Part shown: positions 32,088 through 44,221 of the stretch, piece after piece
How positions within the stretch are numbered: the stretch's first letter is position 1
Layout of the letters: each line of letters begins with the position of its first letter
Assembly: GCA_029237695.1 (NCBI GenBank)
Contig: CM055266.1
Span: forward strand, 119,836,569 to 119,900,568
DNA length: 64,000 nucleotides
Direction of reading: 5' to 3'
DNA from: Conchocele bisecta
Lineage: Eukaryota > Mollusca > Bivalvia > Lucinida > Thyasiridae
Program-made: the position numbers and the translations under genes
The notes under the pieces: model-generated
What the model was told of the DNA's origin: nothing
Seen by the model: the letters and a program-made list of their open reading frames with translations, nothing else
The model's database searches: none

Positions 32088-32288
32088 AATAAGACAAACG
32101 TCAAATGCATTTCTGACCAGAGTTTGATGTTCTGAGGTCATTTTTCAGCGACAGAATAAATGTAGCATAAATCATCTTTTGGAGAAAGATGATGTTGTAT
32201 AAATGTGCACATTCTTTATTTTTGACAGTTCACGTTATGCCGTCTATCTGTTATAGACGTCTAGACATGCATAAGCTTTTAGTTGTCT

Positions 32289-32520
32289 GGGGGCCGTTTC
32301 ACTAAACTTCGTACGAATAAAATGTTCGTAAGAGCAAAATTATGATAGTCTGTAAATTTCACATTAACAATGTTTTCTTGTAAACAATTATTGGATTTGC
32401 ATTTATTGAGCATGCAGCCTATGCTCAATAAATGTAAATCCATCAATTTAAATTTCCGCACGATCCTAAATTTGCACTTACGAACATTTTAGTCGTACGA
32501 AGTTTAGTGAAACGACCCCC
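32289..32520. mobile_element. M6 MITE, mirror copy
   Basis: Mirror of 11181-11416, including the shortened core. Confidence 0.85.
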
Positions 32521-32628
32521 TGGTGTGCAAAGAATAGCTGGTCATGGCAAAATAGTTTAACAGATTTAACGCCATATTATGCCCGGAACTACTCACACTA
32601 GTACACTTGTGCTGCATCCCATACCAGT

Positions 32629-32890
32629 ATAAATTGTTTCACGTCGACGGAGGCGCCGGATTCCTGACAAAATCTCATTCAGCTAAATGCTGAAGATACG
32701 TCATAAACATATCTTCGTCAAGGCGCCGGTTACTATGCGAGAAATACGTTTATTCGATAGCTCTAAATGGAAGTGGCATATTGTCAGGAAACCGGTGTAT
32801 GTTTCCGTCGTGAAACATTTTACGCCGGCGCGGACTGCAGACTGTTTGAATAGGCGTAAAGGTGGGGCAAGTTTTCGTGAAACAGACAAT
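32629..32890. mobile_element. M14-related foldback, mirror copy
   Basis: Mirror of 10810-11070. Confidence 0.5.
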
Positions 32891-32916
32891 AGTGATTCAG
32901 ACAGCCCCAGATATAT

Positions 32917-33276
32917 GGAACGCCAAATCTACATAAACTCAAATAAGTATTGATAGCTCTAAATAATTAGAGCTGGCATTCAATATTTAGAGCTTGCATT
33001 AATTATTTCAGTTTATGTAGATTCGGCGTTCCGGTGGATTTACATTTATTGAGCATAGGCTGCATATGCAGCCTATGCTCAATAAATGTAAATCCACCGG
33101 AACGCCGAATCTACATAAACTCAAATAATTATTGCTGGCTCTGTTAGAGCTAGCATTAAATATTTAGAGCTAGCTCCAAATGATTTAGAAGAGTTCTTCA
33201 AATGATGTTGAGTTGGCTCTAAGTATTTAATGCTAACTCCAATTAATTATTTGAGTTTATGTACATTTGGCGTTCC
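32917..33276. mobile_element. Composite GGAACGCC foldback, mirror copy
   Basis: Mirror of 10423-10783; nested core at 33033-33098. Confidence 0.8.
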
Positions 33277-33305
33277 ATACGTGTCACAGGGTGAGAAACA
33301 TGCAT

Positions 33306-33379
33306 ATCCTACCCGAGGCTCGAACCGGGTACCTCTGGATTACCGTACCATCGCTCTAACCGACTGAGCTAGCCGGGCA
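33306..33379 (-). ncRNA. tRNA-like sequence, mirror copy
   Basis: Mirror of 10320-10393. It reads GCCCGGC at its 5' end where copy 1 has GCTCGGC. A and B boxes are intact; the 3' acceptor strand is missing. Confidence 0.6.
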
Positions 33380-33470
33380 CGAATACACACATCTTCTCCC
33401 CATAGTGAGTTACGTACCGTGACATACGGATCGACACATTCGGAGCAGTGTATACATGCCGTGTAGGCCA

Positions 33471-33764
33471 CTACCGCCTGCGCTAATCTTGCCAATAGTT
33501 GCCAATTGCATTATTTCAAAATACTTGAAATCAAGCAGCATGATTGGCTTAGCCTGAGCTGTGCTACAGCTGAGGCTCAGACAAATCAAATTGCTTGATT
33601 GCGAGTTGGCATTGCGAGCTTGATGGACTGAGCTGTGCTACAGCTCAGGCTCAAGCAATCAAATTGCTTGATTGCGAGTTGGTATTGCCAGCTTGATGGA
33701 CTGACCTGTGCTACAACTTTGTGAAACTTTGATAATCTGGGCAAGATTAACGCAGCCGGCTGTG
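33471..33764. mobile_element. M8 MITE with internal duplication, mirror copy
   Basis: Mirror of 9939-10228. Confidence 0.75.
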
Positions 33765-34017
33765 TATGATAGGTGGCAGTCCGTTTGCTATGTACATACA
33801 CGTGTAACGTATGGTGTTATATTCTCACTTCGTATTTCTCCCCGGTGGCTTTGGCTAAATGTGCGACCTGGTAACATAACATAACATACGCCATCACATG
33901 CACCCTGTACCAGAAAACCGTGTCCCGCTGACACCAGCAGTCTTGGGAAATGACGACGCAGCTGCTCCTCCACATGTACTGCCTCGTATAAAATAGACAG
34001 CATTCTGTCTTGGCCAC

Positions 34018-34270
34018 AATTAATTAATTAATTAATATAGGTATGAATGAATATAGGAATGAATGAATGAATGGAATGAATGGAATGAATGAATGAATGC
34101 ATGAATGAATGAATGAATGAATATGAATAAATGAATGAATGAATGAATGAATTAATTAATTAATTAATGCATGAATTAATTAATTAATTAATGAAGTATG
34201 TGTCCATTAATCAAGATTGATTTATCATTGATTGATTGATTAGTTCCATTCGGAATGTATGAATGAATGA
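34018..34270. repeat. Microsatellite (GAAT)n/(TTAA)n, mirror copy
   Basis: Mirror of 9430-9682, with a cleaner and differently arranged repeat run. Confidence 0.9.
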
Positions 34271-34469
34271 GTGTCTGCAGTATGTGGTCACTTGCAGCAG
34301 AGTCTGATCCCTAGCACAGCGAGTCAGTCAGTACTTGATCATGTAACACAATACAGTGTAGGTGATACAGAAATATAGCTGACGTTACGGCCGGTCAGGG
34401 TCTATACTGTTGTCATTCAGTCTGCGACAGTGAATAGCTATGTCTGTGTTGGTGGCTAATGACCAAATA

Positions 34470-34704
34470 TTAACCCTTAGACCGCTACTCACAACAATTG
34501 TCGTCTGCTGTTACTTTTATATATTGACTTATTTCTCAATACAACATGGTTTAACAGCACTTCAGAATCATTTCCATTTCCATGTCAAAGCATGTTGTTA
34601 ATTATTCTAAAGTGCTGTCGGAGCATGTTTTTGATGATAAAAATGGAAAATAGAAAATAAACAGCAGACGACAAAAAATATAAGATAGCGCTGTCATTGT
34701 TAAC
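34470..34704. mobile_element. M7 MITE, mirror copy with central deletion
   Basis: Mirror of 8981-9231. About 16 bp at the hairpin tip are missing, which fits loss at a palindrome centre. Confidence 0.8.
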
Positions 34705-35032
34705 GACCCGAGTATTGATTTGTTTGCTTAATCTTTGGAGCTTTTCCAATTGTGGTACATAACAACAATTCTGACTCCAGTGTGGAATTCTGGGCACTTT
34801 TATTATACATGTATGACCAGATGGTTTATCAAACTCCAGCACCCAGCCCACCTACCCCACCCTCGGAATGCTAAATATGACATGCCCTTGTGTAAGCGGT
34901 ACTTATATGGCGGGAACTATCTCAACATAGTATTGAACTTTGTAATTAATATTGTTCATTATGCTGTACGGTTTGATGTAATAGATAGCCAGTTTGCTAT
35001 CATGGTCATATGATGGTCATTGTATGAGTCAG

Positions 35033-35268
35033 GGGGCCGTTTCACTAAACTTCGTACGAATAAAATGTGCAAACTTAGGATCGTCTAGAAATTTCAATTG
35101 ATGGATTTACATTTGTTGAGCATAGGCTGCATGTGCAGCCTATGCTCAATAAATGTAAATCCAATAATTGTTTACAAGAAAACAGTGTTGATGTGCAATT
35201 TACAGACTATAAAAATTTTGCACTTACGAACATTTTAGTCGTACGAAGTTTAGTGAAACGGCCCCCCA
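35033..35268. mobile_element. M6 MITE, mirror copy
   Basis: Mirror of 8418-8654. Confidence 0.85.
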
Positions 35269-35285
35269 GGTGCCCAGACATCCCA

Positions 35286-35557
35286 TACAAGAAACACGCC
35301 ATGCAATTGTGTACGCAAGAATCTGTTAGTTTTTCATGAAATATATTTACAGAAAATGTGATATGTTCTGTAAATAACGCCGAAGGATGACGAAAGTTTC
35401 ATAGGAAATTCAGAATACTATTCTGCATTTGCTATGAAAATTGTGTCAACTTTCAACGTCGTTTACGGAAAATATCGTAAATTTTGTAAATATTTTTCAT
35501 GATATCTCGCACCATGTTCTTACATGTAGGTACAAAATCGCGGCGATTCTCATAATC
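35286..35557. mobile_element. M10-like palindrome, mirror copy
   Basis: Mirror of 8131-8397. Confidence 0.6.
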
Positions 35558-35985
35558 GTTCATGTTTCATGTCCGTATTAACAGTCTCACATTTCTATTT
35601 CTGCACATTTTGTACGGAGGTGCAATGTTCCACCAATGTCGATAATTATTGTGAAAAAAATATAAAAACGTACAATGACGTAACTTGTCTACATAAAGAT
35701 AAATAATCTAATAGTGTTGTGTTTTTTATTCAGTACAATGCTTAGTTGATGTGTTTTACATTATTTTAGTAAGTTATGTTAAGAACTTAATGAAAATATC
35801 TGGAAAAATTGCAGGAAACTGCGTCCGTACAACACACTGTGTTAAACGTTAATTCTAATGCACTCTATAAATATCATGCAATCTGATTAGCTGATGGTCA
35901 TACAGTACAGGTATATCATTGTTGATGAACGGTCGCAAATTATTTAAATATATATTCCTACGCCAGTAGTAAAGGAGTGCATTAG

Positions 35986-36153
35986 AAATAGGTTAACCGT
36001 ATTGTTATGTTGAAATTTGCGTCGTATATCAGAAAATGATAGGTCGGAAAACATGTTTTCTGATATACGCCGCAAATTTCAAAATTACAATACAGTTAAC
36101 CCTATATTACAATACAGTTAACCTTATATTACAATACAGTTAACCCTATATTG
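35986..36153. repeat. M11 hairpin with triplicated arm motif, mirror copy
   Basis: Mirror of 7535-7700. The three-fold motif is kept. Confidence 0.75.
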
Positions 36154-36200
36154 CTCAAGTTGGTGTTATGTACGCTATTAATGCAAATGCAATATATGAG

Positions 36201-36263
36201 TGGGTTAGTGGATGACGGGGGCTAAGACCTTTATGGACTCACCCCCCTTCTTCGACTGACCCA
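36201..36263. repeat. M16 hairpin, mirror copy
   Basis: Mirror of 7423-7486. Confidence 0.55.
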
Positions 36264-36353
36264 TTCATGTGTAGTTGTTGCTTTTAACTGCCAATAAGTT
36301 TACCACATTTTCCTACAGCTCGATCCCCTGCCGCGTACATGTATGGGCTTGCA

Positions 36354-36573
36354 TGTGGCTGTGACTGGAGAAATGGGGCTTATGGGATTTGTGACCGTTG
36401 TAGCTCCTGATTAAATAGCACACTCCTGATAACAATCTATGATACATGGGGGTGATTCATTGATTGAATGGCGAACAGTGCAGATCCTGATCAGACTGTA
36501 CGAATGCACAGGCTGATCTGGATCTACACTGGTCGCGAAACCCATGAGCCTCATTTCTCCAGTGACAGCCACA
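36354..36573. mobile_element. M2 MITE, mirror copy
   Basis: Mirror of 7126-7335. Confidence 0.8.
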
Positions 36574-36748
36574 AATTTAGATACGCATTATTAGTATACC
36601 ATGTAGCATTCACATTTTACTGTTGTAAGTAACATATATTTTGTACTTTGTGTGTTTTGTGTATTTTGTAAATATAGAATCAGTCAAATAAAACGTGTTT
36701 GTAGAATGTTCGTGTTTCACTGGTTTTATACTGGCTTGTAATACAATA

Positions 36749-36948
36749 CAGCGGAACCTCTCTAAACCGGACATCAAGAAATTTACATCAAAGTCATTTA
36801 TCTCAGGTGATAATGTCTGTTCGTGGTCGCATAGCAGACAGCTATGGCTCAGAATGATTAAATGCCTGGTTTACAATAAAAACCTCTGTAAGCCGGACAC
36901 CCTGGGAACATCCCAGGGTGTCCGGTTTAGAGAGGTTTCACTTACTGT
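36749..36948. mobile_element. M3 pogo-like element, mirror copy
   Basis: Mirror of 6746-6940. Confidence 0.7.
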
Positions 36949-37017
36949 GAATTGCTACCTGACAAGCCATTTATAACAAAGTATGGCGTTTTGACGGGCT
37001 AATAAACGATATTTTTG

Positions 37018-37156
37018 TTACAATAAATTTTAAAATTTGTGAAACGATTTTCAAAAATATAACTTTTGTTTTCTTACTTGCATTATGATTATGCAAGTAA
37101 GAAAACAAAAGTTATATTTTTAAAAATCGCTTCACAAATTTTAAAATTTATTGTAA
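37018..37156. repeat. Hairpin H2, mirror copy
   Basis: Mirror of 6532-6671. Confidence 0.85.
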
Positions 37157-37397
37157 AAAAAATAAATCCATTCTATCAAGGCGGGTTTTGGACTGACTTT
37201 TCAAGTTTATTCTTTGTTTGTCTAACTTCCCAGTCCCTCTCATGTTCCCCATGTTAAGTTCCCAAGGGAAAATTATTTGTTTTTCGCAATAAAATCAATA
37301 CTTTTTTGATGGAGTTTCATCAAATAAAAACATTGGCTGGTTACTTTTTTGTTATTGAAGAAAACGTTATTACATTTAAATATTTGTTTGGATTTAA

Positions 37398-37830
37398 ACG
37401 TACATGCCCACTCAGTAGGCACAAAATGTTCTTTATATCAGAGACATCATCTGAGACATTTCCTGGCAAAATAAACATTCATTCACCATTACCCCACGTA
37501 TTGATTGGCATTATTATCCATTCCATATCAGAATCAAATTTACACACTGATATCAGGGGCGATAACCGTGTTCCTTTAAAGTGCAATGATCATACTTTAT
37601 AATCTGTCGAAAATACTATTTTTTCAGGTGACGCATTTAATTTTTATGAATAATTAAAAAATATCATGCCTCATTTGCATATGAAAATAGCCTCATACCA
37701 CCGCGCGTCACTATCAGTAAAATAAATATTACGAAATAATTTGTTTAGAATTGGTGGAATAGTGACACAATTATACACTTATTTAATTCGTATAAAGAAC
37801 AGTTTGTGGCTACTGAGTGGGCATGTACCT
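37398..37830. mobile_element. M1 MITE with TTAA duplication, mirror copy
   Basis: Mirror of 5859-6290; TTAA at 37394-37397 and 37831-37834. Confidence 0.75.
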
Positions 37831-37989
37831 TTAATATATTTAATACATTACATGTAGTTAAAAGTAGTCGAAAGAAAAACACGTGGAGCAAACAGTAGTG
37901 TCGTCCCAGATCAGCCCTCGCATCCGATGTTGTTGCTTCATCGTCACTTGAGCGATTTGTATCTGGCGTTGTCACGTTGAAGAGTGGTA

Positions 37990-38222
37990 TGAGATTATTT
38001 CACGTCGAAATATACACCGGATTTCTAACGAATTACTATATATTTACATTTATTGAGAATAGGCTGCACATGTGCAGCCTATGCTCAATAAATGTAAATC
38101 CAGCACCCGCATACAGAATATACTGCATAAACAATGCGTGTATATGATAGCTCTGAGTGGCGAAACCGGTGCATATTTCGACGTGAAACATTTTACGCCG
38201 GCGCGGAGTGCAGCACCGGTGA
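37990..38222. mobile_element. M14 foldback with core palindrome, mirror copy
   Basis: Mirror of 5464-5699; core at about 38040-38102. Confidence 0.6.
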
Positions 38223-38348
38223 AATGGAGTCATAGCATTCTCCAGCGAACGTCCGGTGACAACTGAGTCAGGCTGTTGTTACAGCAAACATTGGCCATGT
38301 GATGTCTTTTAGTCACTCAGCCTGTGAGCTGACTGAAATTCTAACTAA

Positions 38349-38592
38349 AATGAGACACGCCATGCGATTTTGTATCTTCGGACATGTGCGTAGTTTCTTG
38401 AAATACGTTTACAAAATTTACAATATTTTCCGTAAATGGCGCCAATAGATGACAATTTTTTTAGAGTACATGCCGAATTATATTTTGTCAACTTTTGACT
38501 TTAATTATGAAAAGTATTGTAAATTTTGTAAACGTATTTAATGAAATTACGCAGATGTCCGAAGGTACACAATCACATGGCGTGTCTCATTA
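38349..38592. mobile_element. M10 palindrome, mirror copy
   Basis: Mirror of 5100-5340. Confidence 0.75.
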
Positions 38593-38703
38593 ATGAAATA
38601 TATTGGTGTGCAAATCATTGAGAAACAATCCTTGAGACATATGTAGTTTTATGTCATGAAATTAAAAATGTTCTGAACATTTGTTTTTGTAATTCAAGTT
38701 GAA

Positions 38704-38772
38704 GGGGTCGGTGGAAACAAGGGGCTAATGCCATAATGGACTGACATGTAGCCCCTTGCTTTCACTGACCCC
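38704..38772. repeat. M16 hairpin, mirror copy
   Basis: Mirror of 4921-4988. Confidence 0.65.
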
Positions 38773-38893
38773 AAGACGTTACCTTTTTTTCTGTAAAATA
38801 TCTGATATAAAAGGCTGGGGAATTTCGGGTAAATTCAAGATGTCAAAACCTCACCTTATACAAATATTACACAGACCTTGGCCTGGCCCTGCA

Positions 38894-39191
38894 GTAGCCT
38901 ATTTCACCAACATTGCAAAGTATACTTATCTAGCAAAGTATACTTTGAGGGAGTAATCATTTATGTTTCCAGAAATGCATTATTTCATATAGAACTATAA
39001 CGACTGCCTATATTTGATGATTCAAAGTATGCAGAATTATTATACTGAATTTATTACATTATCACAGCCAAAATGGCTGTGATAATGTAATACATTCAGG
39101 ATAATAAAAATTAATAAAAAATTGAAAATTTCTCCCTCAAAGTATACTTTGTTAGATAAGTATACTTTGCAATTTTGATGAAATCGGCTAC
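38894..39191. mobile_element. M5 MITE, mirror copy
   Basis: Mirror of 4502-4799. Confidence 0.85.
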
Positions 39192-39256
39192 ATACAACGT
39201 TGAGTGGTTGAGTGGAAATTACTCCCGAGCCCGGCTTTAGAATTACCTCTCTTGTA

Positions 39257-39415
39257 GCATCGCCGAGTTTCGGTATTTGACGTGGAAAGTTGACACAAAC
39301 GTCAGAGCTCATGTGCGATAGTATTCCGCACGGGTTCTGAAATTTGTGTTAACTTTCCACTTCATTATTCGGAAAGTATGACTGATTTTCGAAACCGATA
39401 TCGGCGAAAATGGTG
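39257..39415. repeat. Imperfect palindrome, mirror copy
   Basis: Mirror of 4278-4436. Confidence 0.5.
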
Positions 39416-39441
39416 GTGCTGTGATAAGGGATGTAATACCA

Positions 39442-39634
39442 GGGCGCCGTTTCACTAAACTTTGTACGACTAAAATTTAGGATCGACTGTAAATTTTAAT
39501 TGATGGAATTACATTTATTGAGCATATGCAGCCTATGCTGCTCAATAAATGTAAATCCAATAATTGAACACGTTGTTAATGTGAAATTCATATTTTGCAC
39601 TTACGAACATTTTAGTCGTACGAAGTTTAGTGTA
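39442..39634. mobile_element. M6 MITE, mirror copy
   Basis: Mirror of 4060-4251. Confidence 0.75.
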
Positions 39635-39693
39635 ATATCACGTGGAAAGATAATCCACACGGTTACAGATGGATACAAATGCGACTTAGATAC

Positions 39694-39898
39694 ACAACCG
39701 CCCGCGTTAATCTTGCTCAGATTATCAACGTTTCTAAATATATATTGGCAATGCCAACTCACTATCAAGCAACTTCATTGTCTGAGCCTGAGCCACAGCT
39801 CAGGCTCAGTCAATCAAGCTGCTTGATTCCAAGCATAATATTCAAGAATTTAAATAAAGAAATATACAAATATTTGCAAGATTAGCGCAGACAGAGGT
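39694..39898. mobile_element. M8 MITE, mirror copy
   Basis: Mirror of 3797-4001. Confidence 0.8.
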
Positions 39899-39983
39899 GC
39901 AGTCTGTGGGAATTAGAATATCAATGACCTGGGATAGGATTCCAACCTCAATTTAGTTGGGGGGGGGGGCAAATGTGACTATA

Positions 39984-40206
39984 CAGTGGAACCTCTCTAA
40001 ACCTGACACCCTGGGAGGTATCCAGGGTGTCCGGCTTAGAGAGGTTCCACTGTAAAACAGACAGATGACTACATGTACATCAAGACACGCGTGTGTGCTT
40101 TGCGATCACGAGCAGTCACTGTTATCGGAGATAAATACCAATGGACCCAATAAAAATAAGCAGAACTAACAGTTATCCGTGTCCGGTTTAGAGAGGTTCG
40201 ACTGTA
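39984..40206. mobile_element. M3 pogo-like element, mirror copy
   Basis: Mirror of 3485-3707; the compact TA-flanked palindrome is 39984-40052. Confidence 0.65.
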
Positions 40207-40534
40207 CGTATAAGAATCAATAGGAGCAGTAGTTTTGTCAATTGAAATCGGAAAATTAATTAAAAAACGGAAAGAACGAGATTCGATACTATAAATATGT
40301 AAGATACCGTGTCGACATCACATGTTGAAGTAACTGACCAATGTATATACATACATTAAATATACATGAAAACACCAATAATTGAGAACAAAATAAGCTA
40401 ACATTTTAGTTACTTAGTAATGCATTATAAGAGGGAGTACAATCATTAAGCTCAGGTGCTTTTAACGTGTCTTGGATGATCAATTATTGTTTGGTACATA
40501 CATGAAACACATTTCTGAATATATTTTTTCTCGA

Positions 40535-40660
40535 TGTAAATATTCCGTTCTGATTTTGGGACTCCCCCCCCCCCCCCATGCAGCAGGTTAAAACGGGATT
40601 TAACCCGTTTGCCCAGCCTTACATGACCATTAACTGTTGATAGGCCGTTACACACCAATA
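40535..40660 (+). mobile_element. M15 retroelement 3' tail, mirror copy
   Basis: Mirror of 3023-3156; reads CTGTTGATAGGCCGTTAC on the plus strand. Confidence 0.55.
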
Positions 40661-40986
40661 AAAAAACAAATAAATCGTATGATTTTCATATGAAATGTAT
40701 ATTAACTTACTTTATATCATTTGCATATGACATTATCATATGAAATGCATATGAAAACATGAATTTCATATGCGGCACAATTTGTAATGTAAAAGCACCT
40801 GTGGTAGACCCGTGCCCTATGGACTTAGACCCCTATATTACACTGACCACTTCAATCTGAAGTCAACAACCAACCTAGTGACAATCATACTGTAGACAAT
40901 AATTGAAGGGGCCGGCGGAAGTCCATTATGTACTCAAGATGTACAATATCTAGTCAGCTGTAAGACCTGATAAACGCCATATATCT

Positions 40987-41155
40987 GGGCCCGGTTGTTC
41001 AAAACACCAGTTAGCTTAACGGACTGTTAAATCCTTAACGGACTGTTAAATCCTTAACTGAATGGTTAAAATCTCTGTTAAAACAGAGATTTTAACCATT
41101 CAGTTAAGGAGTTAACAGTCCGTTAAGCTAACGGATGTTTTGAGCAACCGGGCCC
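40987..41155. mobile_element. M9 foldback, mirror copy
   Basis: Mirror of 2528-2699. Its left arm has the duplicated TTAACGGACTGTTAAATCC block seen at 18008, which copy 1 shows in altered form. Confidence 0.8.
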
Positions 41156-41267
41156 AGTTAAATCCTTAACTGAATGGTTAAAATCTCTGTTAAAACAGAG
41201 ACTTTAACCATTCAGTTAAGGACTTAACAGTCCGTTAAGCTAACGGATGTTTTGAGCAACCGGGCCC
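41156..41267. mobile_element. M9 foldback, truncated mirror copy
   Basis: Mirror of 2416-2527. Confidence 0.75.
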
Positions 41268-41341
41268 AGGCTGTCAAGTCAGCGCAGTTGGCAACGCCGC
41301 CCCAGTTCGTTCCTCGAAAAATGTACATGAGGGCCAAACCT

Positions 41342-41543
41342 GGGGCCCGTTTCACTAGATTTCGTACGACTAAAATGTTCGTAAGTGCAAATGTAGGATC
41401 GTCTGGAAATTTCAATTGATGGATTTACAGTTATTGAGCATACGCAACCTATGCTCAATAGATGCAAATCCAATAATTGTTTATGTAAATAAGTTTGCAC
41501 TTACGAACATTTTAGTCTTACGAAGTTTAGTGAAACGGGCCCC
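41342..41543. mobile_element. M6 MITE, mirror copy
   Basis: Mirror of 2141-2341. Confidence 0.8.
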
Positions 41544-41544
41544 A

Positions 41545-41851
41545 GTAGACGATTTCATCAAAATTGCAAAGTATACTTTTCTAGCAAAGTATACTTTGAG
41601 GGAGTAATCATTTATTTTTCCCGAAATGCATTATGTCATATAGAACTAACGACTGCATGTATTTTATGATTAACAGTATGCAGAATTATTATACTGAATT
41701 TATTACATTATCACAGCCATTTTTTGGCTGTGATAATGTAATAAATTCAGTATAATAAAAATTAATAAATTTATCCTAAAATTGAAAATTTCTCCCTCAA
41801 AGTATACTTTGCTAGGAAAGTATACTTTGCAATGTTGGTGAAATAGGCTAC
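41545..41851. mobile_element. M5 MITE, mirror copy
   Basis: Mirror of 1834-2139. Confidence 0.85.
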
Positions 41852-41853
41852 AG

Positions 41854-42095
41854 GGGCCCGTTTCACTAAACTTCGTACGACTAAAATGTTCGTAAGTGCA
41901 AATTTGGAATCTTCTGGAAAGTTAAATTGATGGATTTACATTTATTGAGCATAGGCTGCTTATGCAGCCTATGCTCAATAAATATAAATCCAATAATTGT
42001 TTACAACAAAACATTGTTAATGTGAAATTTACAGACTATCATAGGTTTGCACTTACGAACATTTTAGTCGTAAGAAGTTTAGTGAAACGGCCCCC
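41854..42095. mobile_element. M6 MITE, mirror copy
   Basis: Mirror of 1591-1833. Confidence 0.85.
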
Positions 42096-42171
42096 AAACC
42101 TATAGGGATCCCGGTAATGACGAACCCCATCATTTAAATTACCATTCGCATGCTCCCAGCGTCAAGAACCT

Positions 42172-42476
42172 GTAGCCGATTTCATCAAAATTGCAAAGTA
42201 TACTTTTCTAGCAAAGTATACTTTGAGGGAGTAATCATTTATTTTTCCTGAAATGCATTATTTCATATAGAACTAACAACTGCATATATTTGATGATTGA
42301 AAGTATGCAGAATTATTATACTGAATGTATTACATTATCACAGCCAAAATGGCTGTGATAATGTAATAAATTCAGTGTAATAAAAATTAATAAATGTATT
42401 ATTAAATTGAAAATTTCTCCCTCAAAGTATACTTTGCTAGAAAAGTATACTTTGCAATGTTGGTGAAATAGGCTCC
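42172..42476. mobile_element. M5 MITE, mirror copy
   Basis: Mirror of 1209-1513. Confidence 0.8.
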
Positions 42477-42531
42477 GCGTAAATATAATTAAAGGGGGAT
42501 ATCCGGCTGTTTTGAAAAAGTACTATAAAAA

Positions 42532-42700
42532 ATAAAAACGTTTTATCATGGCCCTGTGTAAAGTGGTTTAATTGAAGATATATAACGGTACAAGGACCGC
42601 TGAAAAAAAATCAGGATTTTTTAAGAAAAAAAATATTATAAAAAAGTGTTTTTATCATGGCCCTGTGTAAGTGGTTTAATTGAAGATATATGACGATATT
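42532..42700. repeat. M4 dispersed repeat, mirror copy
   Basis: Mirror of 983-1145. Confidence 0.6.
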
Positions 42701-43049
42701 AGGATTGCTGGGTTGTTTCAATTTTCACCGATATCGGTACATAAGTATCAGATTTTCTATCTCGTTCCGATATGTATGTACCTGTAAGAACCGCATAAGA
42801 ACCGCGTTGACAAACACTTAAAGGGAATGTATTATATGGGGGTGCAGTGGATATCATCACATTACCGCGGTCAAGGGGGACCCAGTGGTGTTACGTATCC
42901 GCAACTATTTCGTTGGCTGCATTATTCAGAAATAGCTATGAATTCAATATAGTGCAGTTGTCAAACAGCGATTAGACCCTGAACCCAAGAGTATCGTCCA
43001 CACGAACTGTTTTTGGTGGTTTTGATAACAAATACAGTGACTACAAATA

Positions 43050-43150
43050 CAGTGACATCCCAGGGTGTCCGGTTTAGCGAGGTTCCACTGTTCTCTAAAC
43101 CGGACACCCAGGGAGTTGCACAGGGTGTCCAATATAGAGAGGTTTCACTG
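43050..43150. mobile_element. M3 MITE pair, mirror copy
   Basis: Mirror of 531-632. The adjacent TACAGTGACTACAAA is duplicated relative to copy 1. Confidence 0.65.
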
Positions 43151-43162
43151 TGCTTGTCCAAC

Positions 43163-43293
43163 GCATGACGGGTGTTTCGTTGATGGAATGGTGACCAGTG
43201 CAGATCCTGATCAGACTGTGCGGATGCACAGGCTGATCTGGATATACACAGGTCGCAAAACCCATAAGCCCAATTTCTCCAGTCACAGCCACA
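43163..43293. mobile_element. M2 half element, mirror copy
   Basis: Mirror of 385-518. Confidence 0.75.
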
Positions 43294-43337
43294 TTTACAG
43301 AAAGAAATAAAAAAAATACTCGTACTTTCACCACTAT

Positions 43338-43431
43338 CGGGGTATAAACTTGGAAAAGTCGCGGGAATACTGGATGAAGGCCGGAAGGCCTCGTCCAGTA
43401 TTCCCGCGACTTTTCCAAGTTTATATCCCCG
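43338..43431. repeat. Hairpin H1, mirror copy
   Basis: Mirror of 247-340. Confidence 0.85.
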
Positions 43432-43661
43432 ATAAATTCCACAAAAAGGCCATTCATTCCTTATAATTCCAGCATTTGAAATAAATTCATCAAGACAATG
43501 TGTTTATTGTCCGTTTTCTTAAGAATTATTTTAACTGCGCCTGACGGTTACGGAAAGTAGTTAGGCATGGAGTTTACTGGGATATAAATTCTGGACAGAG
43601 ACTTGCTATGGACCAATCAAATGTTAGGGAATTGTGTAAATATGTTTGTGCTGGAATTATC

Positions 43662-44092
43662 ATCTGATACATTTTCTGGCAAAATAAACATTCATTCACC
43701 ATTACCCCACGTACTGATTGGCATTATTATACATTTGATATCGGAAGTAAATTGTCACACTGACATCAGGGGCGATAACCGTTTTTCCTTAAAATGTTAA
43801 AGGACATTACTATATATTTTCTGTAATTAATTTTTGATGTGCAATGATCATACTTTATAATCTGTCGAAAATATTATGTTTTCTGGTGACGCTTTTAATT
43901 AGTATAAATATGCCTCATTTGCATATGAAAATAGGCTGATGTCACGCGCGTCACTAAATTAAACATTACTAAATGATTATATCTATATAGCGGGCACTCG
44001 TAATTGTTAGAACTGGTGGAATAGTGACACAGTTATACACTTATTTAATTCATATAAATAACAGTTTGTGCCTACTGAGTGTGCATGTACAT
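43662..44092. mobile_element. M1 MITE, one end eroded
   Basis: Right end CTGAGTGTGCATGTACAT followed by TTAA (44093-44096). The left terminal repeat is missing after TCATCTGATACATTTTC. Interior matches 5859-6290 and 59401-59887. Confidence 0.7.
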
Positions 44093-44146
44093 TTAACTTA
44101 CATTCCTGTTACACTTGTGTTCCGGGGGGGGGGGGGGGGAGAGAAA
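43677..44146. repeat. Spacer C, mostly a decayed M1 MITE
   Basis: Present once in this window. It joins the inverted A copy to the inverted B-start copy. About 43662-44092 is an M1 element with one terminal repeat eroded. A poly-G run at about 44123-44139 follows. The start of the window (position 1) sits at the same M1 edge, so contig 1 probably continues leftward into C as well. Confidence 0.7.
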
Positions 44147-44147
44147 T

Positions 44148-44182
44148 GACAAAATGAGCCATGTCCCACTTGGCGCTCCGTA
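44148..44182 (-). mobile_element. Isolated FB2 terminus
   Basis: Complement of TACGGAGCGCCAAGTGGGAC plus ATGGCTCATTTTGTCA, the outermost part of FB2, with the same outer flank (GGTTAC). The repeat arm and interior are absent, and spacer C follows instead. This marks the junction between C and the B-start copy. Confidence 0.8.
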
Positions 44183-44221
44183 GTAACCGTTAATAACCGT
44201 GTTGTTCGGTCTTGTTTTCAG

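Larger units (their letters stand above)
26376..43676 (-). repeat. Segment A, copy 2 (inverted)
   Basis: Reverse complement of 1-17301. It starts at the base matching 17301 and ends at the base matching position 1. Stretches of this arm not listed separately mirror the unlisted stretches of copy 1 and hold nothing else I can support. Confidence 0.95.
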
